A stretch of DNA of 41,359 nt from Pseudomonadota bacterium (GTDB taxonomy: Bacteria; Pseudomonadota; Gammaproteobacteria; Steroidobacterales; Steroidobacteraceae). Below are positions 33,386 through 40,594 of the stretch, piece after piece (position 1 is the first letter of the stretch; the number at the start of each line of letters is the position of its first letter). The stretch lies in contig JAJZDX010000004.1 in assembly GCA_021805865.1 (NCBI GenBank), positions 149,558 to 190,916 of the forward strand, in the 5' to 3' direction. A program made the position numbers and the translations under genes. The notes under the pieces were generated by a model. The model saw only the letters and a program-made list of their open reading frames with translations. It did not search any database and was not told the origin of the DNA.

Positions 33386-34695
33386 CAGCGGCGTTCCAGC
33401 TTCATGAAAAAGGGGTGACGGGTGCGCAGATTGATCTGCGCCTCGAGCTCGATCGGCTTGTCCGGCAGGTAGACCAGGCGCAAGCGCCGCCCCACCCGGT
33501 GCAGGTGCATCAGCATCTCGTAGAGCGCGAAGGTCTCGCCGATGCAGTGGCGGGGACCGGCCGCGAACGGCATGTAGGCGAAGCGGGGCCGCTCGGCCTC
33601 CTGCTCGGGCGCGAAGCGCTCCGGCTTGAAGGCATCGGGATCGCGCCAGTAGCGCGGATGCCGATGCAGCAGATACAGCGGCAGCAGCACGTTGGCGCCG
33701 GCCGGGATCTCGCAGCCCGAAAGCACATCGGAGGCGACCGTGCGGCGCGACAGCAGCCATCCCGGCGGGTAGAGCCTGAGCGCTTCGTCAATCACCTGCC
33801 GGGTATAGGCGAGCCGCTCCATCTGCGCAAGGCTCGGCGCATCGTCCGCCGCCGCGGAGTCGATCTCCTCATGCAGCTTCGATTCGACCTCGGGGTGCTG
33901 CGAGAGCAGATACCAGGTCCAGTTGAGGCCGCTCGCCGTGGTCTCGTGGCCGGCGACCACGAGCGTCAAGATCTCGTCTATCAGCTCCCGCTCGCCCATC
34001 GCCTCGCCCGTCTCCTTGTCGCGGGCGCTCATGAGCATCGACACGTAGTCGAAATGCTCCTCGTTGCCGGCGCGCCGGCGCGCGATGAGCCCGGCCACCA
34101 GGCGGGTGAGGGAGCGGAACTTATAGGCGAACTGCAGATTGCGCTCCTGGTCCTTGGTGATCACCTCGAAAGGGTTGCCGCCGAGCTCGGCCGACATGTG
34201 CTCGAGGTCGTGGCCGAAGACGGCGCGCAGGACGATATCCAGGGTGAGCTCGCTCATCTCATCGGTGAGGTTCACCGGCTCGCCGCGGCGCGCGAGTTCC
34301 TCCCAACGGGCGAGCAACCGCGTGTTCGCCTCGCCGATCACCCGGGCGAACTCGGTGAGAATGCGCCGGTGGAACAGCGGCTGCAGCATCAGGCGCTGGC
34401 GGCGCCAGAACTCGCCCTCGCTGGTCATGATCCCGTTGCCGAGCAGGATCTTCACCCGGTCGAGGCCGATGCCCTTGGTGTAATTGCGGTGATTCGAGAC
34501 CAGAATGCGCTTGACGTCGTCAGGATGATGAACGACGTAGGTATACGCCTTGCGCGCCGGCACGTACACGCGATAGATGTCACCGTGCCGCGCGAACAGC
34601 TCGGTCATCCGCTCAAGGGAGTCGTCGGTGGAGCCGATGTCGAACTGCACGGCCACCTCGGGCGGCTCGAGCCGGGTTGTCGCAGGCTTGCTCAT
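33385..34695 (-). CDS. cytochrome P450
   Basis: This 436-residue soluble bacterial P450 has the I-helix oxygen-activating motif AGHETT, the K-helix ExxR (EALR), a PERF-type PERFAPEQ and the heme-ligand loop FAAGPRHCIGE with Cys384. It has no N-terminal membrane anchor. Sequence style (early FARHGDIYRVYVP, YVVHHPDDVKRILV) is that of the class I fatty-acid/CYP102-like branch. Coupling to the acyl-AMP ligase-ACP gene suggests that it hydroxylates a carrier-bound acyl chain, as P450s do in biotin and lipopeptide pathways. No ferredoxin or reductase partner is present. A TATACT box eleven bases before the ATG (34707-34712, minus strand) implies a very short 5' leader. Confidence 0.94.
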   Translation of the reverse strand: MSKPATTRLEPPEVAVQFDIGSTDDSLERMTELFARHGDIYRVYVPARKAYTYVVHHPDDVKRILVSNHRNYTKGIGLDRVKILLGNGIMTSEGEFWRRQRLMLQPLFHRRILTEFARVIGEANTRLLARWEELARRGEPVNLTDEMSELTLDIVLRAVFGHDLEHMSAELGGNPFEVITKDQERNLQFAYKFRSLTRLVAGLIARRRAGNEEHFDYVSMLMSARDKETGEAMGERELIDEILTLVVAGHETTASGLNWTWYLLSQHPEVESKLHEEIDSAAADDAPSLAQMERLAYTRQVIDEALRLYPPGWLLSRRTVASDVLSGCEIPAGANVLLPLYLLHRHPRYWRDPDAFKPERFAPEQEAERPRFAYMPFAAGPRHCIGETFALYEMLMHLHRVGRRLRLVYLPDKPIELEAQINLRTRHPFFMKLERR

Positions 34696-34749
34696 GTAAG
34701 CTTTCTAGTATAGCAATCGACGCTTTTCACATCGGAGCACTCCTGAAGC

Positions 34750-35490
34750 ATGGCCGACCCGGGTCTGCGCAATTCGTTCTACCGCAAGGTCACCCGCTCC
34801 GGCCGCCGGATGACGCCGGCACGCGAGCGGCTGTACCGCTTGGGCCTGCCTCTGGCGCTTGGCATCATCCGGGCGTGGTGGCGCATGTGCCGCGTCGTGA
34901 AGGTCGAGGGCGAGCAGCACCTCGCCGCGGCCCTCGCCGAATCGCCGTCGGTTCTACCTTGCTATTGGCACCAGCACCAGCTCTATTGTGGAAAGTACCT
35001 GCTCGAGCAGCGCGCGCGCGGCATGAAGGTCGGCTTGCTGATCAGCCCCTCGGTCGACGGGGAGATCGGCGCCATGCTGGCCCGCCGGCTCGGCGCTTAC
35101 ACCATCCGCGGTTCCTCGACCCATACCGGCGCGCGGGCCCTGCGCGATTATTACCAGGCCTTGGTCAAGGACGGTATCTCTGTGGCCATCACCCCGGACG
35201 GCCCGCGCGGCCCGCGCCACCAGTTCAAGCCCGGCGCCATCCTGCTGGCGCAGCTGTCCGGGCGGCCGATCCTGCCCATGGCCTATGCCGCCTCACGTGC
35301 CTGGCGCATCAAGTGGGATCGGTTCGTGATTCCCAAACCCTTCGCCCGCATCGCCATCGCCATCGGACCGCCCCGGCACGTGCCGCGCACCCTCGATGCC
35401 GCGGGGCTCGAGCGGTTCCAGCAGGATATGGCGCTCGAGCTGCACCGTGCCTACGAGAGCGCCCGACGGGCCTTGGGCGCCGCTGATTGA
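34750..35490 (+). CDS. DUF374 lysophospholipid acyltransferase-like protein
   Basis: This 246-residue protein of the DUF374/LPLAT group is likely an inner-membrane-associated acyltransferase. CYWHQHQL supplies the catalytic His region. LLISPSVDGE and TPDGPRGPRHQFKPGA are the other family blocks, the latter with the substrate-binding Gly-Pro-Arg-Gly. Many members sit in lipid A or lipid-modification loci. It is divergent from the P450 gene across only 54 bases, so the three may form a lipid-modifying set that shares a control region. GGAG lies 12 bases upstream of the ATG. Confidence 0.87.
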   Translation: MADPGLRNSFYRKVTRSGRRMTPARERLYRLGLPLALGIIRAWWRMCRVVKVEGEQHLAAALAESPSVLPCYWHQHQLYCGKYLLEQRARGMKVGLLISPSVDGEIGAMLARRLGAYTIRGSSTHTGARALRDYYQALVKDGISVAITPDGPRGPRHQFKPGAILLAQLSGRPILPMAYAASRAWRIKWDRFVIPKPFARIAIAIGPPRHVPRTLDAAGLERFQQDMALELHRAYESARRALGAAD

Positions 35491-35804
35491 CCCCGGCGCA
35501 CTCGCGAAGCTCGGACGGAGCAGGCGCTGCATCGTCTGACGATGAGCACGCGCGAACGCCGCGGCGCGATGCTCAATTCGCGGACTGGATCTCATCTTGA
35601 AGGCTTGACTGGCAGATTCTGTCAAGTCGCCATCCCTTGACCGAACAGTACGTTAGCTTGTCTTCCTGAGCAGGTATGCGAAAATCTGCCGTAACTCGCT
35701 AAAAGATCAGAGTCGGAGCGCACCTTTGGAGCGGGCGGCACTTCACGCCGGGCGGCTCCGGGCGGGTGTAGGCTGTGAGTGGCGGGCGAAGAGGTGACCG
35801 GTTC
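35491..35804. promoter_or_regulatory. 314-base upstream region of the GGDEF/EAL gene
   Basis: No gene is seen. An inverted repeat CTTGAC...GTCAAG spans 35604-35626, and a second TTGACC occurs at 35637. Either TTGAC could serve as a -35 element, but no good -10 follows at 16-18 bases. The repeat looks like an operator. AGAGGTG about nine bases before 35805 is the ribosome site of the next gene. Confidence 0.4.
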
Positions 35805-38474
35805 ATGTCGAGTCCACCGCCGGATAAGCCAGCGGATTTCTCAGCCACGGACATCCTCTCGTCGGATGCCTGGAGGGACAAGAATTCGAAGCTCGGTATC
35901 GACGTCACCTGCACGAAAATTGCGGTCGATTTCCAGAACATGCGCAGGGGCGGTGTCCCCGAGTGCATACAGCGCAATCTGACGCTGCTGCGCGAAGTGA
36001 CGGGCGTCGACTGCGCCTTCCTTGCGATGCTGCGACCCGAGGCGCCCATCATCCAGGACGTGCAGTTCGATCGGGGCACCCTCGCCCAGTGCCGGCCGGA
36101 AGGGCTGCAGGAGACCCACCTGGAATCCCTCCCCTGGCTGCACGGCCGCCTGGAGCACCTGCGGCTCTCGCAGCTCCCCGACACCGCCTCGGGCGCCCGC
36201 GAGCACACCGCCGAGGGCCGGCGCTTCGCCTCGCTTTACATGGGCTCGGTGCTGCTCATCTGCATGCGCGTGCAGGGCCGGCCGGCCGGCCTCCTCGGCC
36301 TCGCCAATACCCTGCCCCGCCCCTGGGACGTGAGCCTGCAGCTGCTGATGAAGCTGCTCGGCACGAGCCTCGCCACGGGCCTCGAGCGGCTGCGCATCGA
36401 GGGACGCCTCGCCAAGCTCGAGGAGCGCGCGAGTCTCTCGCAGTCGGCCGCCAACGACGGTCTTTGGGACTTCGACGTCGAGAACAACGAGGTCTATTTC
36501 TCCCCGCGCTGGAAAGCCATGCTGGGCTACCGGGACGAGGACCTGCGCGGCTCGCCCGACTGGAGCAGCCTGGTGCATCCGGACGATCTGCCGAAGGTGC
36601 AGGCGGCGATCCGTGAGCACATCGATGGCAAAACGCCGATCTTCGAGAGTACCCACCGCATGCGCCACCGCAACGGCGAGTGGCGCTGGGTCGTCAGCCG
36701 CGCCACGGCGCGCGTCGATCAGCACGGGCGTCTGCTGCGCCTGGTCGGTGTAGAGTTCGACATCACCGAGCGCAAGCTCTACGAGGAAGCGCTGTTCCGC
36801 GAGAAGGAGAGCGCCCAGATCACTCTTCAGTCGATCGGCGATGGAGTCATCACCACGGATGCCGACTCGGTCATCGACTACATCAACCCGATCGCCGAGG
36901 CGCTGACCGGCTGGCGCCTGGAGAGCGCCATGGGCCGGCCCGTGGAGGAGATCTTCCGCGCATTCCATGAGGAGACCTGCGAGCCGCTCGAGAACCCGCT
37001 CACGATGTGCATCCGGCGCGTCCGCCCGATCAAGTCGGTGCGGCCGATGCTGCTGATCCGGCGCGACGGCAACGAGCTGTACGTCGAGAGCACCGCCGCG
37101 CCGATCCGCGACGGCGTCGGCAAGGTCACAGGCGGTGTACTAGTCTTCCACGACGTGAGCGAGGCCCGTGAGCTCAACCGCCGTCTCTCTTATCACGCGA
37201 GCCACGACCTGCTGACCGGCCTCGTGAACCGGCGCGAATTCGAGAATCGCCTGGAGCGTGCGCTGAAGAGCGCCAAGGCCCACGAGTCATCCTATGCGCT
37301 GTGCTATCTCGATATCGACCAGTTCAAGATCATCAACGACACCTGCGGCCACAGCGCCGGCGATGCGCTGCTCGGGCAAGTGGGCGCACTGCTGAAATCC
37401 AAGGTCCGCTGGCGCGATACGCTCTCGCGCCTCGGCGGGGACGAGTTCGGCATTCTTCTGGAAAGCTGCTCGATCGATGAGGCCATGCGCACGGCCGAGT
37501 CGCTGCGCGAGGCGGTGCGCAATTTCCGCTTCAGCTGGGAGGATCGGGCCTTCCGCCTGGGCGCGAGCGTCGGGGTCGTGCCGATCACCGCCGACAACGA
37601 GGACGTCGCCTCGATCCTCTCGGCCGCCGACAGCGCCTGCACTGCGGCCAAGGAAGCCGGCCGCAACCGCGTGCACAGCTTCGCCGAGAACGACATGGAG
37701 CTGATGCGCCGCCGGCGCGAGATGCAGTGGGCGGCGCGCATCAACACCGCGCTCGAGGAGGGCCGCTTCGAGCTGCACCGCATGGCGATCCTGCCCCTTC
37801 AGCACACCGACCCGGGCCAGCATTACGAGCTGCTGCTGCGCCTGAAGGACGAGACGGGGCGGATCGTGACCCCGAACGATTTCATCTCGGCGGCCGAGCG
37901 CTATGCGATCACGCCGGCCATCGACCGCTGGGTGATCGAGAACGCCTTCCGCTGGCTCGTCTCCGAGGCCGACGAGCGCGAGAAGCTCGCGCTGTGCTCG
38001 ATCAACCTCTCAGGGCAAAGCCTGGGCGATGACAAGTTCCTGCCCTTCGTCATCGACCAGTTCCACCGCAGCGGCATCGACGGCTCGAAGATCTGCTTCG
38101 AGATCACCGAGACCGCGGCCGTCGCGAGCTTCTCGCAGGCCAACCGTTTCATCCAGGCGCTGAAGGAGCTCGGCTGCAAGTTCGCCCTGGACGATTTCGG
38201 CACGGGGCTGTCCTCGTTCGGCTACCTCAAGCACTTCCCGGTGGACTACCTGAAGATCGACGGCAGCTTCGTGCGCGAGATCCTGCGCGATCCGATCGAC
38301 CGCGAGATGGTCCGCTCCATCAACGAGATCGGGCATCTCACCGGCAAGCAAACGATCGCCGAGTTCGCCGAGAACGCCGAGATCATCCAGATGCTCACGA
38401 GCCTGGGGGTGGATTTCGCCCAGGGATACGGCGTCGCCCAGCCACAGCGCGTGCTCAAGGCGGCGGTTGCCTGA
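35805..38474 (+). CDS. GAF-PAS-PAS-GGDEF-EAL cyclic-di-GMP turnover protein
   Basis: This 889-residue cytosolic signalling protein has no membrane segment. The order is an N-terminal GAF-like domain (about 45-205), PAS with a PAC ending VEFDITERKLYEE (about 215-335), a second PAS (about 340-460), GGDEF (about 465-625) and EAL (about 640-885). The diguanylate cyclase site is intact: GGDEF at 544-548, preceded by DLLTGLVNRREF. The phosphodiesterase half has ELLLR at 675 in place of EALLR but keeps EITETA, DDFGTG (796), KIDGSF and KQTIAEFAE, so it may still be active. The protein likely switches c-di-GMP levels in response to a small ligand or redox cue. ATG 35805 is chosen for its AGAGGTG; an in-frame GTG at 35775 is less likely. 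Confidence 0.93.
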   Translation: MSSPPPDKPADFSATDILSSDAWRDKNSKLGIDVTCTKIAVDFQNMRRGGVPECIQRNLTLLREVTGVDCAFLAMLRPEAPIIQDVQFDRGTLAQCRPEGLQETHLESLPWLHGRLEHLRLSQLPDTASGAREHTAEGRRFASLYMGSVLLICMRVQGRPAGLLGLANTLPRPWDVSLQLLMKLLGTSLATGLERLRIEGRLAKLEERASLSQSAANDGLWDFDVENNEVYFSPRWKAMLGYRDEDLRGSPDWSSLVHPDDLPKVQAAIREHIDGKTPIFESTHRMRHRNGEWRWVVSRATARVDQHGRLLRLVGVEFDITERKLYEEALFREKESAQITLQSIGDGVITTDADSVIDYINPIAEALTGWRLESAMGRPVEEIFRAFHEETCEPLENPLTMCIRRVRPIKSVRPMLLIRRDGNELYVESTAAPIRDGVGKVTGGVLVFHDVSEARELNRRLSYHASHDLLTGLVNRREFENRLERALKSAKAHESSYALCYLDIDQFKIINDTCGHSAGDALLGQVGALLKSKVRWRDTLSRLGGDEFGILLESCSIDEAMRTAESLREAVRNFRFSWEDRAFRLGASVGVVPITADNEDVASILSAADSACTAAKEAGRNRVHSFAENDMELMRRRREMQWAARINTALEEGRFELHRMAILPLQHTDPGQHYELLLRLKDETGRIVTPNDFISAAERYAITPAIDRWVIENAFRWLVSEADEREKLALCSINLSGQSLGDDKFLPFVIDQFHRSGIDGSKICFEITETAAVASFSQANRFIQALKELGCKFALDDFGTGLSSFGYLKHFPVDYLKIDGSFVREILRDPIDREMVRSINEIGHLTGKQTIAEFAENAEIIQMLTSLGVDFAQGYGVAQPQRVLKAAVA

Positions 38475-38579
38475 AGGCGCCTCAGGACTCCCCCGCGCGC
38501 GACCGAGGCCCGGAGGATCGATCACGGGCTTCGCTTCATATACGTGCAAATACCCAGGCAATCGGCCTAAAACTGCGTC

Positions 38580-38585
38580 TATAAT
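38580..38585 (+). promoter_or_regulatory. -10 box TATAAT directly upstream of the Fur-family start
   Basis: A perfect TATAAT ends seven bases before ATG 38593 and overlaps the other candidate ATG (38584). Transcription should start at about 38592, which would make the Fur-family mRNA leaderless. The -35 position (GGCAAT) is poor. Confidence 0.5.
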
Positions 38586-38592
38586 GAATTTC

Positions 38593-39030
38593 ATGGATTC
38601 GAGCGGGTCTGCGGCACCAGAGGCGATCACGGCACGCTGCCAACGGCGGATGTCCGCTTGCGGCATTCGCCCGACGGCCCAACGCATGCGTATCGCGACT
38701 TTGCTCCTGTCCGAGCCACAGCATCTCTCGGCGGAGCAGATCCTGGCCTCGCTGCGCACCAGCGGCGCGCGCGTGTCCAAGGCCACCGTGTACAACACCC
38801 TCAACCTGTTCGCCTCGCACGGCCTGATCCGTCAGCTGTCGGTGGACGGGTCGCGCGCCTGGTTCGATTCGAACGTCAATGCGCACTATCACTTCCATGA
38901 TCTCGCGAGCGGCGCCCTGATCGATGTGCCGGTTCCCGAAGTCGAGTTCAGGCGGCTGCCGCCGACGCCGCCGGGCACCGAGGTCGAGGGCATCGACCTG
39001 ATCATCCGGCTGAGAAGAAAACCGTCCTGA
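38593..39030 (+). CDS. Fur-superfamily transcriptional regulator, Irr-like
   Basis: This protein of about 145 residues has a winged-helix (GIRPTAQRMRIATLL, then SAEQILASLRTSGARVSKATVYNTL, the classic Fur recognition helix). The dimerisation/metal region reads WFDSNVNAHYHFHDLASGALIDVP. The His-x-His-x-His cluster and the absence of the C-terminal CxxC pairs found in Fur/Zur resemble the heme- or iron-responsive Irr/PerR branch. It likely represses iron or peroxide genes, using metal or heme as signal. ATG 38593 is preferred because ATG 38584 lies inside the -10 box; neither has a ribosome site. The longer frame from 38467 begins in the preceding gene. No iron genes are adjacent. Confidence 0.82.
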   Translation: MDSSGSAAPEAITARCQRRMSACGIRPTAQRMRIATLLLSEPQHLSAEQILASLRTSGARVSKATVYNTLNLFASHGLIRQLSVDGSRAWFDSNVNAHYHFHDLASGALIDVPVPEVEFRRLPPTPPGTEVEGIDLIIRLRRKPS

Positions 39031-39064
39031 GCCGACGCAAGGCGCTTATCCGGGGAGGTTGGAC

Positions 39065-39343
39065 ATGTTCATGCACCACTACGGATATGGGGGATTCCCC
39101 GGATTCTGGGGGTTCGGCTGGATTGCCGCCCTCATCGCCGTCATCCCCTTCTGGAAGATCTGCACCCGGATCGGCCACTCGCCCTGGCTCAGCCTGCTGG
39201 TCATCGTGCCGCTCGCCAACCTGATCTTCCTTTACTGGCTGGCGTTCTCGCAGTGGCCCATCCAGCGTGGCGGAGGCGGCTTCGCCCCCCCTGCAGCAGG
39301 CGCTGGCGGCGCCGGACCCGGCACTGGCACACCGGCAGGCTAG
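39065..39343 (+). CDS. small two-helix membrane protein of unknown function
   Basis: This 92-residue protein starts with an aromatic, Gly-rich FMHHYGYGGFPGFWGFGW. It has two hydrophobic segments (WIAALIAVIPFWKI and WLSLLVIVPLANLIFLYWLAF) joined by a short basic loop, and a Gly/Ala/Pro-rich tail. The WKICTRIGHSPWLSLL centre resembles the IPAFIIFxxIGKSGW-type segments of small bacterial membrane proteins, but no function is known. GGGGAGG lies six bases before the ATG, a strong site. It follows the Fur-family gene by 34 bases and may be cotranscribed. Confidence 0.72.
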   Translation: MFMHHYGYGGFPGFWGFGWIAALIAVIPFWKICTRIGHSPWLSLLVIVPLANLIFLYWLAFSQWPIQRGGGGFAPPAAGAGGAGPGTGTPAG

Positions 39344-39567
39344 CCGTCGATCCGCTTCGGACACGGAAGGTGCGCTCCCCACCGGCTCGATAGCCGATTC
39401 CGGGCGCCCGCCGGGTATCGATCGGCCTCGACAGGCGCTGTGCACAACGCCCGATCCGGGGCATGCATTCCAGGCCGAGCCTCTCCCCGGGATGCTCTCG
39501 CCACCGCGCCCGATGCCACTCCCGGAGTGACGGCGGCCGCGCCAGCCGATAGAATTCGCCGCCCGGC

Positions 39568-39643
39568 GCCGGGATAGCTCAGCTGGTAGAGCAGCGCATT
39601 CGTAATGCGCGGGTCGTAGGTTCGAATCCTATTCCCGGCACCA
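39568..39643 (+). tRNA. tRNA-Thr(CGU)
   Basis: A 76-base cloverleaf includes an encoded CCA. Acceptor GCCGGGA pairs with TCCCGGC, the D-arm is GCTC/GAGC, the anticodon arm is GCGCA-TTCGTAA-TGCGC with anticodon CGT, and the T-arm is GTAGG-TTCGAAT-CCTAT with one G-T pair. It reads the threonine codon ACG. Threonine and other tRNA 3' ends are common integration sites, and the DNA beyond it looks foreign. Confidence 0.96.
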
Positions 39644-39688
39644 TTAAATCAATCACTTGGTCTCGCCACTCAAAGGGTCTCATCCGCT

Positions 39689-39708
39689 GTAAGCGCATGG
39701 TAAGCGCA
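39689..39708. repeat. tandem direct repeat GTAAGCGCA downstream of the tRNA
   Basis: GTAAGCGCA occurs at 39689-39697 and 39700-39708, an 11-base period, about 45 bases past the tRNA 3' end. Paired short repeats at this location can be excisionase or integrase arm sites, but no integrase gene is seen. Confidence 0.35.
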
Positions 39709-39837
39709 GGAGGCCGGGGTCCGCGGCTCCTCATTCCGGCAGCGGGAGGCGGTTGCGGACACGCCAAGGTGCCGCCGACCGCGCACGGACCATCTCAGCA
39801 GTAGGTAGATGTTCCGGGTGACGCCCGAGCGAATCTC

Positions 39838-39927
39838 TCAGCAATGGCTCGCTGACCGCGTCCTGAGCAGCTCAAGTGCCGCCCGCAGATCCTGCCGCAG
39901 CAACTCGACTTCGGATGGTGTCAGCAT
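39838..39927 (-). CDS. possible small ORF (29 residues) overlapping the phosphoribosyltransferase end
   Basis: A frame starting at ATG 39927 encodes MLTPSEVELLRQDLRAAL plus a short basic tail. It is strongly helical in appearance and overlaps the last 56 bases of the phosphoribosyltransferase gene in another frame. An open frame extends upstream to 40023, but that part mirrors conserved phosphoribosyltransferase sequence. The TPSEVELLRQDL pattern looks protein-like and such overlap suggests translational coupling. It is too short to be sure. Confidence 0.3.
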   Translation of the reverse strand: MLTPSEVELLRQDLRAALELLRTRSASHC

Positions 39928-40594
39928 CCGCGGTGTTTTCGAGGTAGCGAGCTTCCGACCGGGTAAGGCAATCGAAGCCGAACCCGAAGCTTTGCCGCCA
40001 CCACTCTTCAAGTTGTGCGCCATGTTTCGCTCTCAATGCCCGTATCTGGGCGTCATCAGGAGCCAGCTTTGCCGAATAGGGCTTTCCGGTCAATACCGTG
40101 GCTCCCAGAATCTCCCCGCCGTGCCCGCGGATGAACCCGGCCAGATTGGCCAGCGTTCCACCCTGGCCGACGAAGTCGTCGACGAGGAAGTACGCCTGGC
40201 CGCCCTGAACCGGCCCATCGAAGAGCGCCTGATTGGCCAGCCGCGTGAAGCCGTCGGCTCCGGTGTGTCCGACGGAATTCAACTGCACGATCGCATCATG
40301 GACCGGCAACCCAAGGCGCCGCGACAACTCCTCGGCGAGGGCCATCGGGATTTCATTCACTCCCTCCGATTCGAGGGCATGGATCGGGACCAGAACCGCG
40401 CCTCGCCCGCTCAGCACCACGGCGAGCTGTTCCACAGCCCGGTCACTGATCGAATCGGCGACCAGCGCCTCCGCCGCCAGGGCGTCACCGACCTTCGCAG
40501 GACGATACTGCGGATGGCCTTTGACGACTGGTTCCGGTGCGTGAAGTACGACGTCCGGAAAGTCGTACAGCGGGACGCGATGGGGTTTCATCAT
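39872..40594 (-). CDS. PRPP-dependent type I phosphoribosyltransferase family protein
   Basis: This 240-residue protein has the type I PRPP-binding loop YFLVDDFVGQGGTL (Asp139, Asp140, Thr147). Supporting blocks are RGAVLVPIHALESEGVNEIP and the C-terminal FGFDCLTRSEARYLENTADADTIR. Family members transfer a phosphoribosyl group to a base, but this subgroup, usually carried on integrative elements, has no assigned substrate. Two adjacent ATG codons (40594, 40591) begin it. A TATACT at 40604-40609 (minus strand) would put the transcript start only about three bases before the ATG. Its position after tRNA-Thr, away from purine or pyrimidine genes, argues for accessory status. Confidence 0.82.
   Translation of the reverse strand: MMKPHRVPLYDFPDVVLHAPEPVVKGHPQYRPAKVGDALAAEALVADSISDRAVEQLAVVLSGRGAVLVPIHALESEGVNEIPMALAEELSRRLGLPVHDAIVQLNSVGHTGADGFTRLANQALFDGPVQGGQAYFLVDDFVGQGGTLANLAGFIRGHGGEILGATVLTGKPYSAKLAPDDAQIRALRAKHGAQLEEWWRQSFGFGFDCLTRSEARYLENTADADTIRSRVAAAGSAGGT

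Noticed and set aside
39579..39767. 62-codon minus-strand frame containing GIGFEPTTRALRMRCSTS
   Set aside because: This is the well-known false peptide from the complement of a tRNA gene.
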